DNA from: Thermothielavioides terrestris NRRL 8126
Lineage: Eukaryota > Ascomycota > Sordariomycetes > Sordariales > Chaetomiaceae
Direction of reading: 5' to 3'
NCBI RefSeq assembly: GCF_000226115.1
Contig: NC_016458.1
Span: 7,846,001-7,910,000, forward strand
DNA length: 64,000 nt
Shown: positions 1 to 11,884 of the stretch, piece by piece
Layout of the letters: each line of letters opens with the position of its first letter
Position numbering within the stretch: position 1 is the stretch's first letter
The notes under the pieces: generated by a model
Told to the model about the DNA's origin: nothing
What the model saw: only the letters and a program-made list of their open reading frames with translations
The model's database searches: none
Program-made: the position numbers and the translations under genes

Positions 1-3000
1 ATTGTGTAGATGTACCCTACAGGTATCATACACTACGCTGGTCAAGGTTCCAGTAGTTTGCTCGCTTCCACATCACAACAAAGAGCCCGAGCGGCGACCG
101 AATTGTCGTCATCTTCGCCCGATGGCCCGATGGGACGGTAGTGTCTGCGCAGCGTGTGGGGCAACTCTTAGTAATGTTTACGGTTTATTCCGTACACTAA
201 TCCGTACGCTAGTGTGGTGTGCACACTACACTACACAGTAGTGCACACGAGTAGTCTCGGCAGTCCTTGAAAATCCAAGCCGAAGCAGCAGGGATTCTTT
301 CTGACCAACATCCTTGAGTCGTGGACGATGCACATCACCGCGCCGGATCCGTCCGTAATCGGAGGGATATGGGCGGGCATCCGCGCACTTGGTACACAGG
401 ACTACACATGAAGAACTGTGTAAGTCGCCGTGTCCTGCTTGGTGACAACCTAGACTATATAGGTTATTGAAAACAGGGCAGTGTCTGAGCAAGCACCTGA
501 GTACTGAACACAGTTGTCTTGGGATCCACAGCGGGAAGCGCTCCTGTGCAACCTCCTTATCCACGCTGGGGAGGCTACGATATAATTAACTATTACAGGT
601 AACTGCCCAGAGACAGAGCACGTAGAACCTCCGTTTGGATCACCAGTGACCGAGTCCGAGAGTTGATGACGGAGCTCTAAGCTAAGAATATGTTAACCGA
701 TTCCTGTAAGATGCAGGAATGCAGGTCCAGCATCCGACGGCGCTAGTTACCGCTTACTTTGGGTAAGTCGGTACCTTCTCAGCTACGTTTCGCAGTACAC
801 GGGCACGCAGTACTTCCGTATAACTTAACCGAATCAACCTCGGGCAACAGGCACGCTCTCACCGCAACTCGCCTGGTGTCCTACTCAGATGCAAAAGGTT
901 AAAGCCAGTTCTCAGAGGACTGACATTACTGCGCTAGGAACTTTACATACTAGTGTAATTTCACAGTACTTAAACCAATCGTCTGCGGCTCTTTCACCGT
1001 TCTTGTCTACGATGCATGTTGTGCATAAACACCAACAATTTCAATTTCTTGGAGAACCATGTCTAAACGGGATCCATAATTGGAAACCATTTACTTCATA
1101 CGATGATGATTAGCAGCAAGCTGGAACTACCTTACCTTCATAGTGAGGGCGAATCGGGACTATCGCGCCAGCAGCTCGGACCGACGGACTTGGAAGCTTG
1201 GCTTCTGGCACGCGACTTACAGAGCAGGTACCTTACTTAGGTATGCAGTGCACAAGGGGCTTTTCGGAATACTGTGGTACGGAGTACTCTTGCGTGTGAT
1301 TATCAATGGCGCGGCACAGTCAGCACTACGCCCCCATTGAATCAGCTGCCGCGCTGTCCTCAACTCGCATTCGACTGGAAGGTGAGCTTTGACATCTGTC
1401 CGATTTCAGCGAGTGGCAACAGGGAACCTGTGGCGCGCTCCGAATCATGCTTGGAACAGTCCACCCGATCAAGAATCACGATGCACAAGTGGAAGAAACG
1501 CCACAGTAATTTACACCGCAGCGAGGAGAACTAGTGTAAAGCCTCATTGAGCTTCAGACTACATGGCATGCCCATAGCGTGATGCCAAGTCGCAGTTACG
1601 TGCATATGCTTAGCGCCATAACTACACGACTAACCTGTCAAACCTGTCAAGAACTCCCAGAAATTTCTCATGCCTGAGCAATTGTTACCATATACTATCT
1701 AAACCGAGATGCGATACATTTAGCCTGGTACTGTACAAACGTACCTTAGCTGTACAGGCTGAAGGCCACTATCTGTACGTCTCTTGAGGTTCTCGGCTCG
1801 AGGCACCACGGGCCGACTGAGAAGCGTGGGCACCCCCCTGCCAGACGCAGTGGCTCATCTCCGAAAGAGCAGACCCATCTCCTACAGAAGGAGAGGGAAG
1901 CGAACGGTTCCTTGGCATTATCACGACCTCTTGAAACGACGCCCGGCCCTGTATCTGATTCGGGTCGTGCTCATCATCCCTCAGGTTGCAGTCGTGCTCT
2001 TCACTTTCCTCCCCTTGCTCGAGAAATTCCGCCCTTGATTTCCCCGGCCTCGTCCGGATGGAGTGGGAGCCGGGCTACTTCCGTTCCAGTGGGAATGGAA
2101 CCCTGCCACGCCTCGTTTCGGTGTCCTCCGACCAAACACTTCCCCGGTAGCGAAAGCGCCAGAGGCCGGCGGTACTTCCCAGAAGGGCAAACCGCCTGGC
2201 GTCTGTGGTGTGTCTGACGATCGCCGCTGGGATCTGGCTGTGCCTGGTTTGTTTGGTTCTCGGCGTGTTGTAGCGCGCCAACCTCGGTCTGGCGGAGCTT
2301 GGCGGAACGAATCCGCCCAATGCTTGGCGCTCGCCTTCCCAAGCGGTCTTGTCACCATCTTGTCACCTGGACTGTGAAGGAAAAACGTGCAAACTCTATC
2401 AACTTCCCTTATTATGCCCGTTCTGACAGAACACTGAACACTTTGCTCAGACTCGGGCCGTAGATTTCTCCGCAATCCAGTGTTTGCCTAGTGTATTGGA
2501 TCGCCCGAAACAGCCTATGCACTTGTACATACACTGACCTCGGTCCTGGCTGGCATGCGGTTGTCCCAGGCATGCACGACCTCCCCAGCCTCTGACTGGG
2601 CAAGGATACGCGGCAGGGCGGGAACCTGGAACTGGTCGGCGTCAGAATGACAGAAAAACCTGCCGGCGTCGAGAACGATCTTCGAGCATCAGCCCCGATC
2701 AATTGCCAATACCAGGATATTGCCCTTTCCATGTTGTCAGCGCTACCTGGACATCACAGAACACCATGCAGTAAGAAGTAGACGGGCTGGTCAGCAACAT
2801 CAGCCCATCAGCCCATGCTCTCCGGGATCTCCGGCAACGTTCATCGGCATTGAAACACGGTCTGCCTCTGTTGAGAGCTTCGTTGAAAACGCGTACACGG
2901 GCAGTCATGACCGTGTGCGGAAATATGCGCCGCCTTGGTATTGCCCAACGACCAGGAAGGTGCAGGTGCCCATTCTCCGGCATGGAACGGCAACCTCGAA

Positions 3001-5478
3001 GTTCAGGGGAAGGAAGGGCTCCCTTCGCCGACAAGGCATGCCGGCTCGCTGCGCTTGCGAGCAAGGGTTTGGTGACCCCCACCCTCGTTTTCCTGTTTTC
3101 GGACATTTTTCTGAGCAATGATTGTGTAACATTAACGCGAGATCTGAGCAGTGGTCCATCCTGCCTGCGAGATTTCGCACACCAATGTCACCAATGTTTC
3201 TTCCGTCATCCCACGCAGTTTGCCGCAAAAGGGAACTCGAGCATTGTCAAACCTACACTATCAGTAATCCGTTGATGTTGCTCAACCGCACCAATGCGGA
3301 TGGTCATAACCGTCATCCCGGCCGACGGTTGACCTCGGCATAACTAGCGTGATCGTCCTTTCTCAACACGCATGACTGCGGCAAAATGGAAGGCGAAAGG
3401 AACGAACAGGAACTGCTGTGTTGAGTCGGTGTCTTCATCCGCGGCACAGGTTGCCCAGCCTCTTTCGGCGGTCTCCGGTATTTTGGGAGCTATGTATGTC
3501 GGCAGCTGAGAGTTTGTTATATCCCTTTAGCGTTAGACGTTCCTGCTATTCGGAGTAGTTACGAGCACACTAATGATTTATGCCTTGTATTGACCATACC
3601 TTACTCTGTAAGGTAGTTACACGTTACCAGATAACTTTTCCGGACAGAGCGCATCGGCCCGTTTCCCAGCAGGGTTTGCCACATTCGCGCGAGTCTGGTA
3701 ACGACACTCTGCGAAAGAAAGGCCGATGAGAGTGTGCCGAAACCGAGCACACTTTTTTCTCCCTTCGCGCGTGCCCAAGCAAGCATGAGTAAGCGGCAGT
3801 TTCAATCGCCAATCTCGGCCGGAAAAGAGGCAAAATTGTTGCTCACCGCCGCTCACCGCCGCTCACCATCGCCCGAGACACGCTAACGGCGAATTGAAAC
3901 GACTCGTGGAAACTCGGCAGTTGGCGGAGTTGCGCCGGCCCCTGATTTTGAGCTGTTGCTGCGTCATGCATCGAGATTCGCTCGTCGGCGCACTTCCCTG
4001 GCCAGGCTGGAAATGCTTCATTTTCCGCAGTCTTCTTCCGTTTTACTAGCGTGCCCATAGCTCAGGGAACACCCCTGAAACTCTAGTCACTTGATCTCCT
4101 GTCACTCTACACAATGGAGGAATAATGAAGCAATAAAAGAGGCGAAAGCACGAGATGTACGCAACAATGTGCTGGCGGGCGATAATGAGAAATTCTCAAT
4201 CAGCCGAGGTTCGTAGGAAGCAACTGTTACTGTGTAGGTAGTTCTGGAGAACCGAGATGGACTCAACCGGCCCTTTTGCCCGGAGTGTCCCCACGACCAA
4301 CCAGTGCAGCAAGTGCGAGGCTATCCGGGCGTCAATGAGCATCATTTGGATGGAAAGGCGACGGACTGCACCCGCGAGTCCAAGCCTCGTCTGCAGTTCT
4401 CTGTCCAGGCATCCCCTGAAGCCGTGTGAGGACATCCTCGCTCTGCAACAGAGTGCTGTGGTAGCTTAGAGCCCGCGAGTGTTGTTAGAGCAATAAGGAG
4501 GTCATGAAAAAACGGAATATCATGTTCTCTGTGGCGTGATGTGATGGACCTACACAGAAGAGCTCCGAGTCCGTAATGTGTCAAGCATCCTGGACCATGG
4601 CTCCCGCCTCAGGGACTCATCGATCCCAGGCATTCTCTCAGTATCACACTACACTCTAGAATTCGAAAAAGATTCTGTTCGAAAAGACATCCGGAAATAC
4701 CAATTCCCAATGTCCCAGGCATGAACAACGTTTACGGCGTACCCCTAATCTGACTCGTAAGGCGATGACGCGGACTCGACAGCTCATCGTCATCAGCACT
4801 GGAGCTGAAACCGACTTTCCGACGTGGTACTGTGTAGGGTCAAGGAGTCAGCGCCGACCGGCAATAAGATGGAGAAGGGAACTGTGTAAGGATGCAAACA
4901 TTTTTACAGAGGGGCATCGGAAGCAAGACCAAACTGATCCAGACCTGGAACCCCCTTCCCGGGTCTCCCCGTCAAACGCCACTCCAAGCGTCGGCAGAGC
5001 ACCGAACCAGCAGTGCAACTTGGAGGCAGAATGAATCCGCAGCAACAGAAGCGCTTTTGTGTCGAAAAGACCGCGAAACGAGTTTGTAGACAACGAGGGA
5101 TGATCGAGGGCCGAACGGCTGGGATGTGGGCGTGCCGTCGAAGTATACACATGATCTAAGTGGTTGTCAGCTAGTGACACGCGTCGCAGCACATTGACAC
5201 GCATTCACTGGCCCTAAGGGACGGAAGCAGACGGCTGGTGTTCAATGCCCAGACTTGTATCCAGTGAGGTAGCTCATGCAACATACAATCGACAACAAGA
5301 GAACCTGCTCAGTTGCCAACACGACCGCCCTCATCAGTCGCATCAACGAGCGCAGGCACCTTCCACCCCCAGACAAGCGTTGTTCTACAGACCGTCAACG
5401 CCAAACATGTCTTCCAGAACCGATCCCGTCCTACTGATATCAGGGTATCAACTACAAAAAACACCACTAGCACCAAGT
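1..5478. other. Gene-free left flank
   Basis: No supported gene. Every open frame here is short (longest about 164 codons, antisense at 1981-2475), none shows a family motif, a run of compatible exons or biased codon use, and frames overlap on both strands. Base composition is mixed rather than strongly AT-rich, so it does not look like heavily RIP-mutated repeat DNA by eye. Small local structures are present: a short hairpin-like element (GTGTGCAC at 217-224 facing GTGCACAC at 241-248) and a short tandem of GCTCACCGCC at 3841-3860 with a partial third copy. No telomeric TTAGGG array is visible at the left edge. It may hold 3' sequence of the gene ending at 5479, a lincRNA or decayed DNA; I cannot tell which. 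Confidence 0.6.
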
Positions 5479-8400
5479 TCAAACACCACCCCTCTTGCCA
5501 GAATAAAACCCCGACATATCCACCATCACCACCAGCTGCTCAACCGGATTGGCCACGGCGCCGCCCCCACCGCTCCCAGCAGTCCTCCCCCCTCCCGCGC
5601 CGGCACCCATCTTCTCGCCGAGGCCCCTGCACACGGTAAGAAACACCTCGACCTTCTTCCTGAACAGCGCGTACAGCTCCTCCTCCGTCTCGCGCCGCTG
5701 CTCCCCAGCCTCTCCTCCTCCCCCACCGGCACCCTCGCAGCCCGCGCTCGCGCTCGCGCTCGTGGACTCCACGCCCCTACGCGCCGACAGCCTCGCGAAC
5801 CGCAGCACGACCGCGAAGGTCTCCTCCAGCAGGCGCAGCACGGGCGCCTGGCGCCGCCGCAGCAGCAGCGCGGCCATGATCTCGTCGAGCGTCTGCTCGT
5901 GGCGGGCGTGCAGCGCCGCCGGGGTGGGGCACGCCCGCTTCGCTGTCGTCGTTGTAGGAGCAGGAGGCGCGGGAGGAGTAGGAACAGGAGCAGCAGCAGT
6001 AGTAGTAGCAGTAGTAGTAGAAGTAGGACCAGTGCGACTAGCGCGGTACGCAGAGCCGGACGACGGGTTCACGCACTCGGCCTCGACCGCGTCGAGCCAG
6101 CGCTCGAAGCGGCGCCACGGCGCGCCGATGCCCACGTCGAAGAAGTAGGCGGCCACCTGGCGGATGAAGTGGCGGGCTTCGAAGCGGAAGCGCGCGGCGG
6201 AAGCCGTACTTTCGCTCCCGCTCCCGCTCCCGCCCGTTGCGGCGGCGGCGGCGGCGGCGGTGGTGGTGGTGACCAACAGCTCATTGGCGACGTAGAGCAT
6301 GCGCAGCACGCGCAGCAGCAGCCTGAAGACACGGTCGTACCTGAGCAGGAGGGTGGGCGGCAGGGCCGGGCGGAGCGGGGCGGGCGGCGTGTACGAGAGG
6401 CGCAGGAAGTCGAGGGCCTCGAGCGAGTCCGGGTCCATGCAGCGGTCGATCTCCTCGGGCGAGAGGTCGCGCACGGCGAAGCTGAGGTCGCCTGGCAGAT
6501 CGGATTTGGCAGCACCGTGCGAGGGCGTAGTCTGGTCCGGCCGCAGCGGCGGTTCGTAGCACTCGGACAGGACGCCCATCAGGGCCAGGCGCAGCTCGGA
6601 ACTGGTTGGCGGCCAGGTCTGACGGCCGCCGAGACGGAGCCCCATCACGCCGCCGCCGAGGGCGACGCCGGCTCGGCGCTCTGCCGTGTGGAGGCTTGGA
6701 TCGAACAGCGCGTGGGAAAGGCGGCTGCAGAGCAGGCCGTTCCCAAGTAAGAAATATTGCCGAAGGAGGTCGATGTGAATGCGCAAGTGGTGAGAGCTGA
6801 AGAGCAACTTCATGCACTCTTGGTTTACTAGGCTCGCCTGTGCTTCGATCACTGGGCCGAAGGACAGCAATGGCACTAGGTCCCAATGGGGGGAGAGGAT
6901 GCCCGAGTCGAGTGGCACGGCCTCTGTGCGGTATAGCCGCTCGTAGAGAAGACGTGTGAGCTCGTCCTGTGGCCTACGGTCCTCCAGCGGCTGGTCTAAC
7001 TGCTGCATCGAAGCGATGATGTTCGCCTCTACCTCGGCGTCGTCCTTCCCAAAATATCGGAGTTCGACAGGACCAGGCTTCAGGCCGTTGATAGGCGACG
7101 ACAAGTTCGTCTCCGGTTCTGCTTCCGGCAGCATGCCCTGGATCGCACGGGACACTGCGTCCCGGTATCGGTTGGCGCTCGCCTCGAGCTTCGATATGGC
7201 GTCCCAGTCAAACTCCCACGCCAGTTTCGGCGGCGTCATCCGGCACACCACGTCCGGCTTCGTGAGCGGATGCTCGGGGTGATATTCGCGTAGAAACCGG
7301 AGGTTTCGGCCAGTCTCAAAGATAGTCTGGGCCATATCGTCGGTGACGAAGGCGGGCACTTTGTCTTCATCGAGGAAATAGTCGGCCTCCTCGAGCTCAA
7401 ACCCTCGGTCATCGATCCACATTTTGTCAGCAACCCGAATGAAGCCTTTACCCGGGCCGTCCTTGTTCATGGCGATGCCTTCTTCGGCCTTGAGACCGAG
7501 CCACTCCTCGACAAAATCGGTCCATGGCTTGGACAACATCCGGAGCACCTCTCGCGTAAGGTCCCTCAGGAGCTCGTCCCGGTACTCCGAGGCTTGGGCT
7601 TCCTGAAACAAACATGACAGGATCCCCTCGTCGGATGTCTGCTCGCTGAGCTTCTTGACGAGTTCTCTGAAGTAGGACAGGACTGAACAGGCGGGCTGAA
7701 CGACAGACTGCAGCTGCAGGATCGACCTGACATCGCGGCTGTGGTCGCTGAGTTCAGAGCGGACAGCCGTCACGAGGCGGTCGACGATCCCTGCGAGGGC
7801 GACCCTCGTGGGAGAGGCGGCGGCAGAGTACGTCGTCGCGTCGGCGAACGTTTGGAGGAGCCTGGCGGAATTCCCACAGCACAGGCACTGGCTATCGATC
7901 GCCTGGATCAGATCCAGAGACAGGCCGGAGACTCTGAGGTGCGGTGCCGTCTTGACAAACGAGTTCTTGCCAGGGTCCCACGAGAAAAGGCGGGAGCTCC
8001 TTCCAAGGGCGAGCGACCGCAGGAACGCACAGTAGACAGCGGCGTCCAACACATCTGGGCGGGCGTCATGTGTGTCTTGGCTGGCTACCAATAGAGCATC
8101 GAAGGCTGCGGGACCGGCCTCAGTGATGAAAGTTGGCGAGCGCGGCCCTTGGTGCCCCTGCTCAAAGCTCTCCCAGGTCCTGTGCTCACAGGGACGCTCC
8201 GCATCATTGGACTGCGAGAGCCACAATTCTTCATCATCGCCGTCCAAAGAGGACGACGCTTTGGGCTCAGGATCGACTTGAGCCTTCTCGGCTGCGGGCT
8301 TTGTCTGAGGCTTGGCTTCTCGTTCTTGGTCAGCCAGCTCCCGCAGGAGAGACGGCAACTTGAAGAAGGCGTGGCTGTCATCCCGGATCCCGCTGAGAGC

Positions 8401-8619
8401 CCGGATCTCCCCAGTTCCAATCAAGCCATGGTGTGTCTCCAGACTGGCTGCTGTATCAGGCACATGGAGCGTGAACAGAGGGTTCGGCGTCGCTTGTTTG
8501 GCCACGCCGATGCCAACGCCGATGCCGATTCCGATGCCATCGCCGGGCCGGTCCAGCCAGTCCGACGGTCGCCAAGGATTGAAGAGATCCGAGGCATCTT
8601 CTGCGTCTTCCATGTTCAT
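5479..8619 (-). CDS. Gamma-tubulin complex component, GCP6/GCP5-like (Spc97/Spc98 family)
   Basis: A single uninterrupted frame of 1046 codons from the ATG at 8619; two in-frame ATGs lie close together (8619 and 8613) and no upstream ATG fits this frame. The centre and C-terminal half match the Spc97/Spc98 (GCP) fold: the stretch LLRQYFLLGNGLLCSRLSHA is the typical grip-domain segment, followed by further helical sequence and RFEARHFIRQVAAYFFDVGI near the C-terminal domain. These proteins assemble with gamma-tubulin into the ring complex that nucleates microtubules at spindle pole bodies. Length near 1050 residues, a long N-terminal extension and large low-complexity inserts (Gly/Ile/Val near the start; Thr/Ala/Pro and Gly runs toward the end) fit the larger GCP5/GCP6 class better than GCP2 or GCP3, but the subtype is inference. 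Divergent from the next gene with about 430 bp between starts. Confidence 0.75.
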   Translation of the reverse strand: MNMEDAEDASDLFNPWRPSDWLDRPGDGIGIGIGVGIGVAKQATPNPLFTLHVPDTAASLETHHGLIGTGEIRALSGIRDDSHAFFKLPSLLRELADQEREAKPQTKPAAEKAQVDPEPKASSSLDGDDEELWLSQSNDAERPCEHRTWESFEQGHQGPRSPTFITEAGPAAFDALLVASQDTHDARPDVLDAAVYCAFLRSLALGRSSRLFSWDPGKNSFVKTAPHLRVSGLSLDLIQAIDSQCLCCGNSARLLQTFADATTYSAAASPTRVALAGIVDRLVTAVRSELSDHSRDVRSILQLQSVVQPACSVLSYFRELVKKLSEQTSDEGILSCLFQEAQASEYRDELLRDLTREVLRMLSKPWTDFVEEWLGLKAEEGIAMNKDGPGKGFIRVADKMWIDDRGFELEEADYFLDEDKVPAFVTDDMAQTIFETGRNLRFLREYHPEHPLTKPDVVCRMTPPKLAWEFDWDAISKLEASANRYRDAVSRAIQGMLPEAEPETNLSSPINGLKPGPVELRYFGKDDAEVEANIIASMQQLDQPLEDRRPQDELTRLLYERLYRTEAVPLDSGILSPHWDLVPLLSFGPVIEAQASLVNQECMKLLFSSHHLRIHIDLLRQYFLLGNGLLCSRLSHALFDPSLHTAERRAGVALGGGVMGLRLGGRQTWPPTSSELRLALMGVLSECYEPPLRPDQTTPSHGAAKSDLPGDLSFAVRDLSPEEIDRCMDPDSLEALDFLRLSYTPPAPLRPALPPTLLLRYDRVFRLLLRVLRMLYVANELLVTTTTAAAAAAATGGSGSGSESTASAARFRFEARHFIRQVAAYFFDVGIGAPWRRFERWLDAVEAECVNPSSGSAYRASRTGPTSTTTATTTAAAPVPTPPAPPAPTTTTAKRACPTPAALHARHEQTLDEIMAALLLRRRQAPVLRLLEETFAVVLRFARLSARRGVESTSASASAGCEGAGGGGGEAGEQRRETEEELYALFRKKVEVFLTVCRGLGEKMGAGAGGGRTAGSGGGGAVANPVEQLVVMVDMSGFYSGKRGGV

Positions 8620-9048
8620 GGGAGTGCGCAGAACTTTCCAGAGCAATGCGGGTCCATGGAAACGTTGCGGCGCGTATCGCCGGGAGCTTGTCGCTCGTCA
8701 CTAAGTACTCCGTAAACAGGACAACGTTGGTTGCGTGTGCTGCCTGGGAAATGTTGATGAGTCTCGTTCTTGGGGTGATTGCTGACATAGTCAACCCTAA
8801 CCCAGTAAAGCAGCTCCCTTCTGCGATTTTGCACCCATGGCTGCATTGCCTGCCGCGAACCGCCAAGGTGCACGCTGAGCTCGCTCCAGCCGCGCTTTCT
8901 ACAGCATGCGCGGCTCGCAGCGGCAACCAAGTTCCTCAGCTTCCCTCATCCCACAATCCACGCCGCGGCGCCACGCGACGGATCGGGCTAATTTTCACCA
9001 TTCCCCGATCTATTGACTATGCTTGTGCGTTGACGCGATCTTCTCGGC
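8620..9048. promoter_or_regulatory. Shared divergent promoter region
   Basis: About 430 bp between the divergent starts of the gamma-tubulin complex gene (-) and the Eaf7 gene (+). It must hold both promoters and 5' leaders. I see no convincing TATA box or named factor site; the sequence is mixed, with a GTACTCCGTA-like palindromic motif near 8705 of a kind that recurs in other intergenic stretches of this window. Confidence 0.5.
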
Positions 9049-10018
9049 ATGCCACCCAAGAAGAGAGGCGGGCGGGCGGGCACCCAGGCTGTCGCGACGC
9101 CTTCGTCGGCGGCGACAGCCCGGGACGAAGATGCCATGGACGTCGACACGCCAGCCCAAACACCAACCGCGCCAACTCCCGCTCCTGCTCCCGCGCCGGC
9201 GCCCCCACCGCCGCCGAAACCACTGACAGACCCCTGGACGGACGATCAAATAGCGTCCCTGTTCAAGGGCGTCATCAGGTGGAAGCCGGCAGGTAGGCAG
9301 CGACTTACCCTCAGACACCCCTTGCCGGCCGGCAGCCGCTAACCGATTGCTCCGCGCAGGCATGCACAAGCACTTCCGGATGCTAGCCATTAGCGAGCAC
9401 CTACGGAATCACGGCTTCGACCCCGACACGTGGCCGCACACGCGGGTGCCGGGCATCTGGACCAAGCTGGCCGAGTTCTACAACCTCGAGGCCGTCGACG
9501 AGCGGGAAAATAACATGGATCCGCCGGAGGAGGAAGGCCAGCCGAGGCGGTACATCGATTTCGGCCTACCGTGGGACGAGTTCGGCACACTGATGATGGA
9601 GAGAGCGCGCGCGCGCCCTAGCGAGGCGCCCACCAGCCCAGCCCAGTGGGATCCGAATGCGCCAGCCGGCGGAGCCAAGAAGCGGAAGCGAGGCGCTCGC
9701 GAGTCGAGGACCCGCAGTAGTACTGTGGAGGACACCGAGAACGAGGCGCAGACGCCACCGGCGGCAAGTCCGACGAGGAAGACAGGCAGAGGGGGACGAG
9801 GCACGAAGCGTACCTCTAGTAGAGCACGCAAGGCCAAGGAGGAGTCCCCCTCAGAGGAGGAAAGCGCCGAGGAAGAGGAGTCCGGCGGTGAGGAGGAGGA
9901 GGAGGAAGAAGAGGAAGCGGGCGCACCAGCTCCTGCCAGGGGTGGCAGGGGAGGCGCCAGAGGCCGAGGAGCTGGCAGAGGGAGGGGCCGCGGGAGAGGC
10001 CGAGGACGCGGACGGTGA
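9049..10018 (+). CDS. EAF7: NuA4 histone acetyltransferase subunit Eaf7 (CT20/MRGBP family)
   Basis: Two exons, 9049-9292 and 9360-10018, give 300 residues; the 67-nt intron has GTAGGC at the donor and GCGCAG at the acceptor and splits a Gly codon. Across the junction the protein reads a CT20 domain: [20 protein letters not shown], then [19 protein letters not shown] and [19 protein letters not shown], with a [10 protein letters not shown] box. Eaf7/MRGBP is an accessory subunit of the NuA4 acetyltransferase that acts on histones H4/H2A in the nucleus. The N-terminus is Pro/Ala-rich; the last third is lysine/serine-rich, then a long acidic Glu run, and ends in a Gly-Arg repeat tail. The acidic and GR tails are common in fungal homologues but this GR tail is long. 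Same strand as ASK1 with about 300 bp between. Confidence 0.88.
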
Positions 10019-10314
10019 GCGTCCGTTACTTGCAGATTGGCACTTTTCACGGCCTATACCGCAGTAATTAGTTTAGCGATACCCACATACTGTAGACGAA
10101 AGAGCCGGTTGGCTTGCACCGCCAATTGGCCTTGCTGCGGCTTTCTACGCTGTATCGTGTAGTTGTAGCTCTATCCAGGCGCTGAGTGCGTCGACAACCC
10201 CACCAAAACAGGACCCCGCAGTCGCGCAGCTATACCGCGCCTGAACCTGGGCCTGAGCTTCCCCCCTGACATCGCATTGTTGACAATTCCGTAAACACAC
10301 AGCAACCGCCCAAC

Positions 10315-11884
10315 ATGTCTCGCCCCGGCCCTTCGGCACCGAGAAATCTCACGCTCACCGAAGAGCTTGAGAAACTCGAGCAATCCATCACCCTCACGCT
10401 GCAAGGTCCGAATTACCACACCGTTCAGATCTCTTCTGTGGGCAAGGCCGCTGACATGTGCCTAGAAATCGACCACAACTTCAGCAAAGCGCACCGTATT
10501 GTCACGACTAGCATCCTGCCACTTGTTGAGCAGTATGGCGAGCACTCGCGCTCCGTGTGGGAGGCCACCAAGGTCGGCATATTTTGCGCTCTGCAGACGA
10601 TACTATTATTGCTGATGATCCCCCCCGCTCGCAGTTCTGGAAGCAATTCTTCGAGGCCTCCGCCAATGTTTCCCTGTCCGGATACGAAGAGCTAGCCGGT
10701 GGCGAGGAGAGCACAGCGATGACGACCGAAGAGGAAAGCACGGTTCACAACGAAACGACCGCCGATTACACGCCCCGGCCCCGCAGCGCCGGGCGCCACG
10801 ACCATGACGACAGCACCAGCGAGTCGACCGCCATTTACCATGGTCCCGGCAGCGGCCGCCAGGAGGAGTCGGTGCTTGGTGACAACGACGGCGACCTCAC
10901 GGGTAGTACCCCACGCCTTCCTGCCACCAAGACCCTTTCTTCCCGCCCGCAGTTCGCCGGCCTCTCCTCGCCGTTCGAAGCACTCAAGCGCGAGTACGAC
11001 AACAACAAGAGCGGAGACAGCAGAACGCAAGGACAACAGGGTGCGGCCGGAGAGGAAGAGGAGGATACGGAGCTCCTCTTCCAGCAGCGCACTGCGCGCC
11101 TCCCGGACATGTCCATGACACCGCGGGCATCGCTTGATGCCGGCGGCCTGGGCACCGCCGATGACGACGACGATGATGCAATCCCTGGGAAGGGGAAGAA
11201 CAAGGATCCGATCCTGCACCGCATGCTTGACAAGAACTACCGCATCATGGCTACGCCGCACAAATCCGCCGCGGGCATCTCGCCCCTCAGGTGGAAGATC
11301 GACAAGCTCGCGACGCCGGGCAACAAGGGCAAGGAAAAGCAGCAGACGCGGCCAATATGGGAGGACTCGCCGACCTCGAGCCCCGAGATGGCCGTGCCGC
11401 AGCTGCGGAGCGCCGCCTTCATGTCCCCCATGCGCGCGGCGTACAGGGGGAAAGCCGCCGCGGCTGCGGCTGCGGCGGCGGCAGCGCCGAGGACGCCCGG
11501 CGTGAGCGTGCAGACGCCGGCGACGGCGCGCAAGACCAGGGATGTGTTCGGCGGGAAGCAGCGGCAGGAGGGGGAGGCGACGAAGTACGCCGACGAGATC
11601 ACCTGGGAGAGCGACAGCGATGACTTTGGCGGCATGAGCCCGCCCAAGACCATCCAGTTCGCGCTGCCGCCGTCCAAGTTGCTGCAGACGCCAGGTACAG
11701 CAGTCTCGGCACATGCGCGCGTGTTTGTGTAGAGAGAGAGGCTAACGTGGTGCTAGCGCGCGAGGCGAGCAAGCGCATCGTCGGCGACATCCTCCTCACT
11801 GCGGGCGAGGACCTGGAGAACCCGTCCGAGTACAGCCCGACAATGGTCCAGATGAACAAGGATATACTGGACGAGACGTTTTGA
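10315..11884 (+). CDS. ASK1: DASH/Dam1 complex subunit Ask1
   Basis: Three exons, 10315-10572, 10635-11694 and 11757-11884, give 481 residues. The introns are 62 nt each, with GTCGGC and GTACAG donors and GCAG and CTAG acceptors. The N-terminal ~95 residues are the conserved Ask1 domain (LTLTEELEKLEQSITLTLQ, then IDHNFSKAHRIVT and FWKQFFEASANVSLSGYEE across the first intron). A second conserved block, REASKRIVGDILLTAGEDL, is encoded only by exon 3. Ask1 is part of the ring-forming complex that couples kinetochores to spindle microtubules and is a mitotic Cdk target; several SP/TP sites lie in the long disordered middle. That middle carries short poly-Asp and poly-Ala runs. Splice sites were chosen because they rejoin the conserved blocks in frame. 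Confidence 0.9.

Noticed and set aside
2699..3121. Overlapping open frames of about 135 codons on both strands, considered as a decayed gene
   Set aside because: No motif on either strand and no neighbouring exons in a compatible phase.
5245..6750. Plus-strand open frame of 501 codons opposite the gamma-tubulin complex gene
   Set aside because: Composed of Arg/Gly/Ser and Gln repeats reflecting the low-complexity codons of the real gene; no family match.
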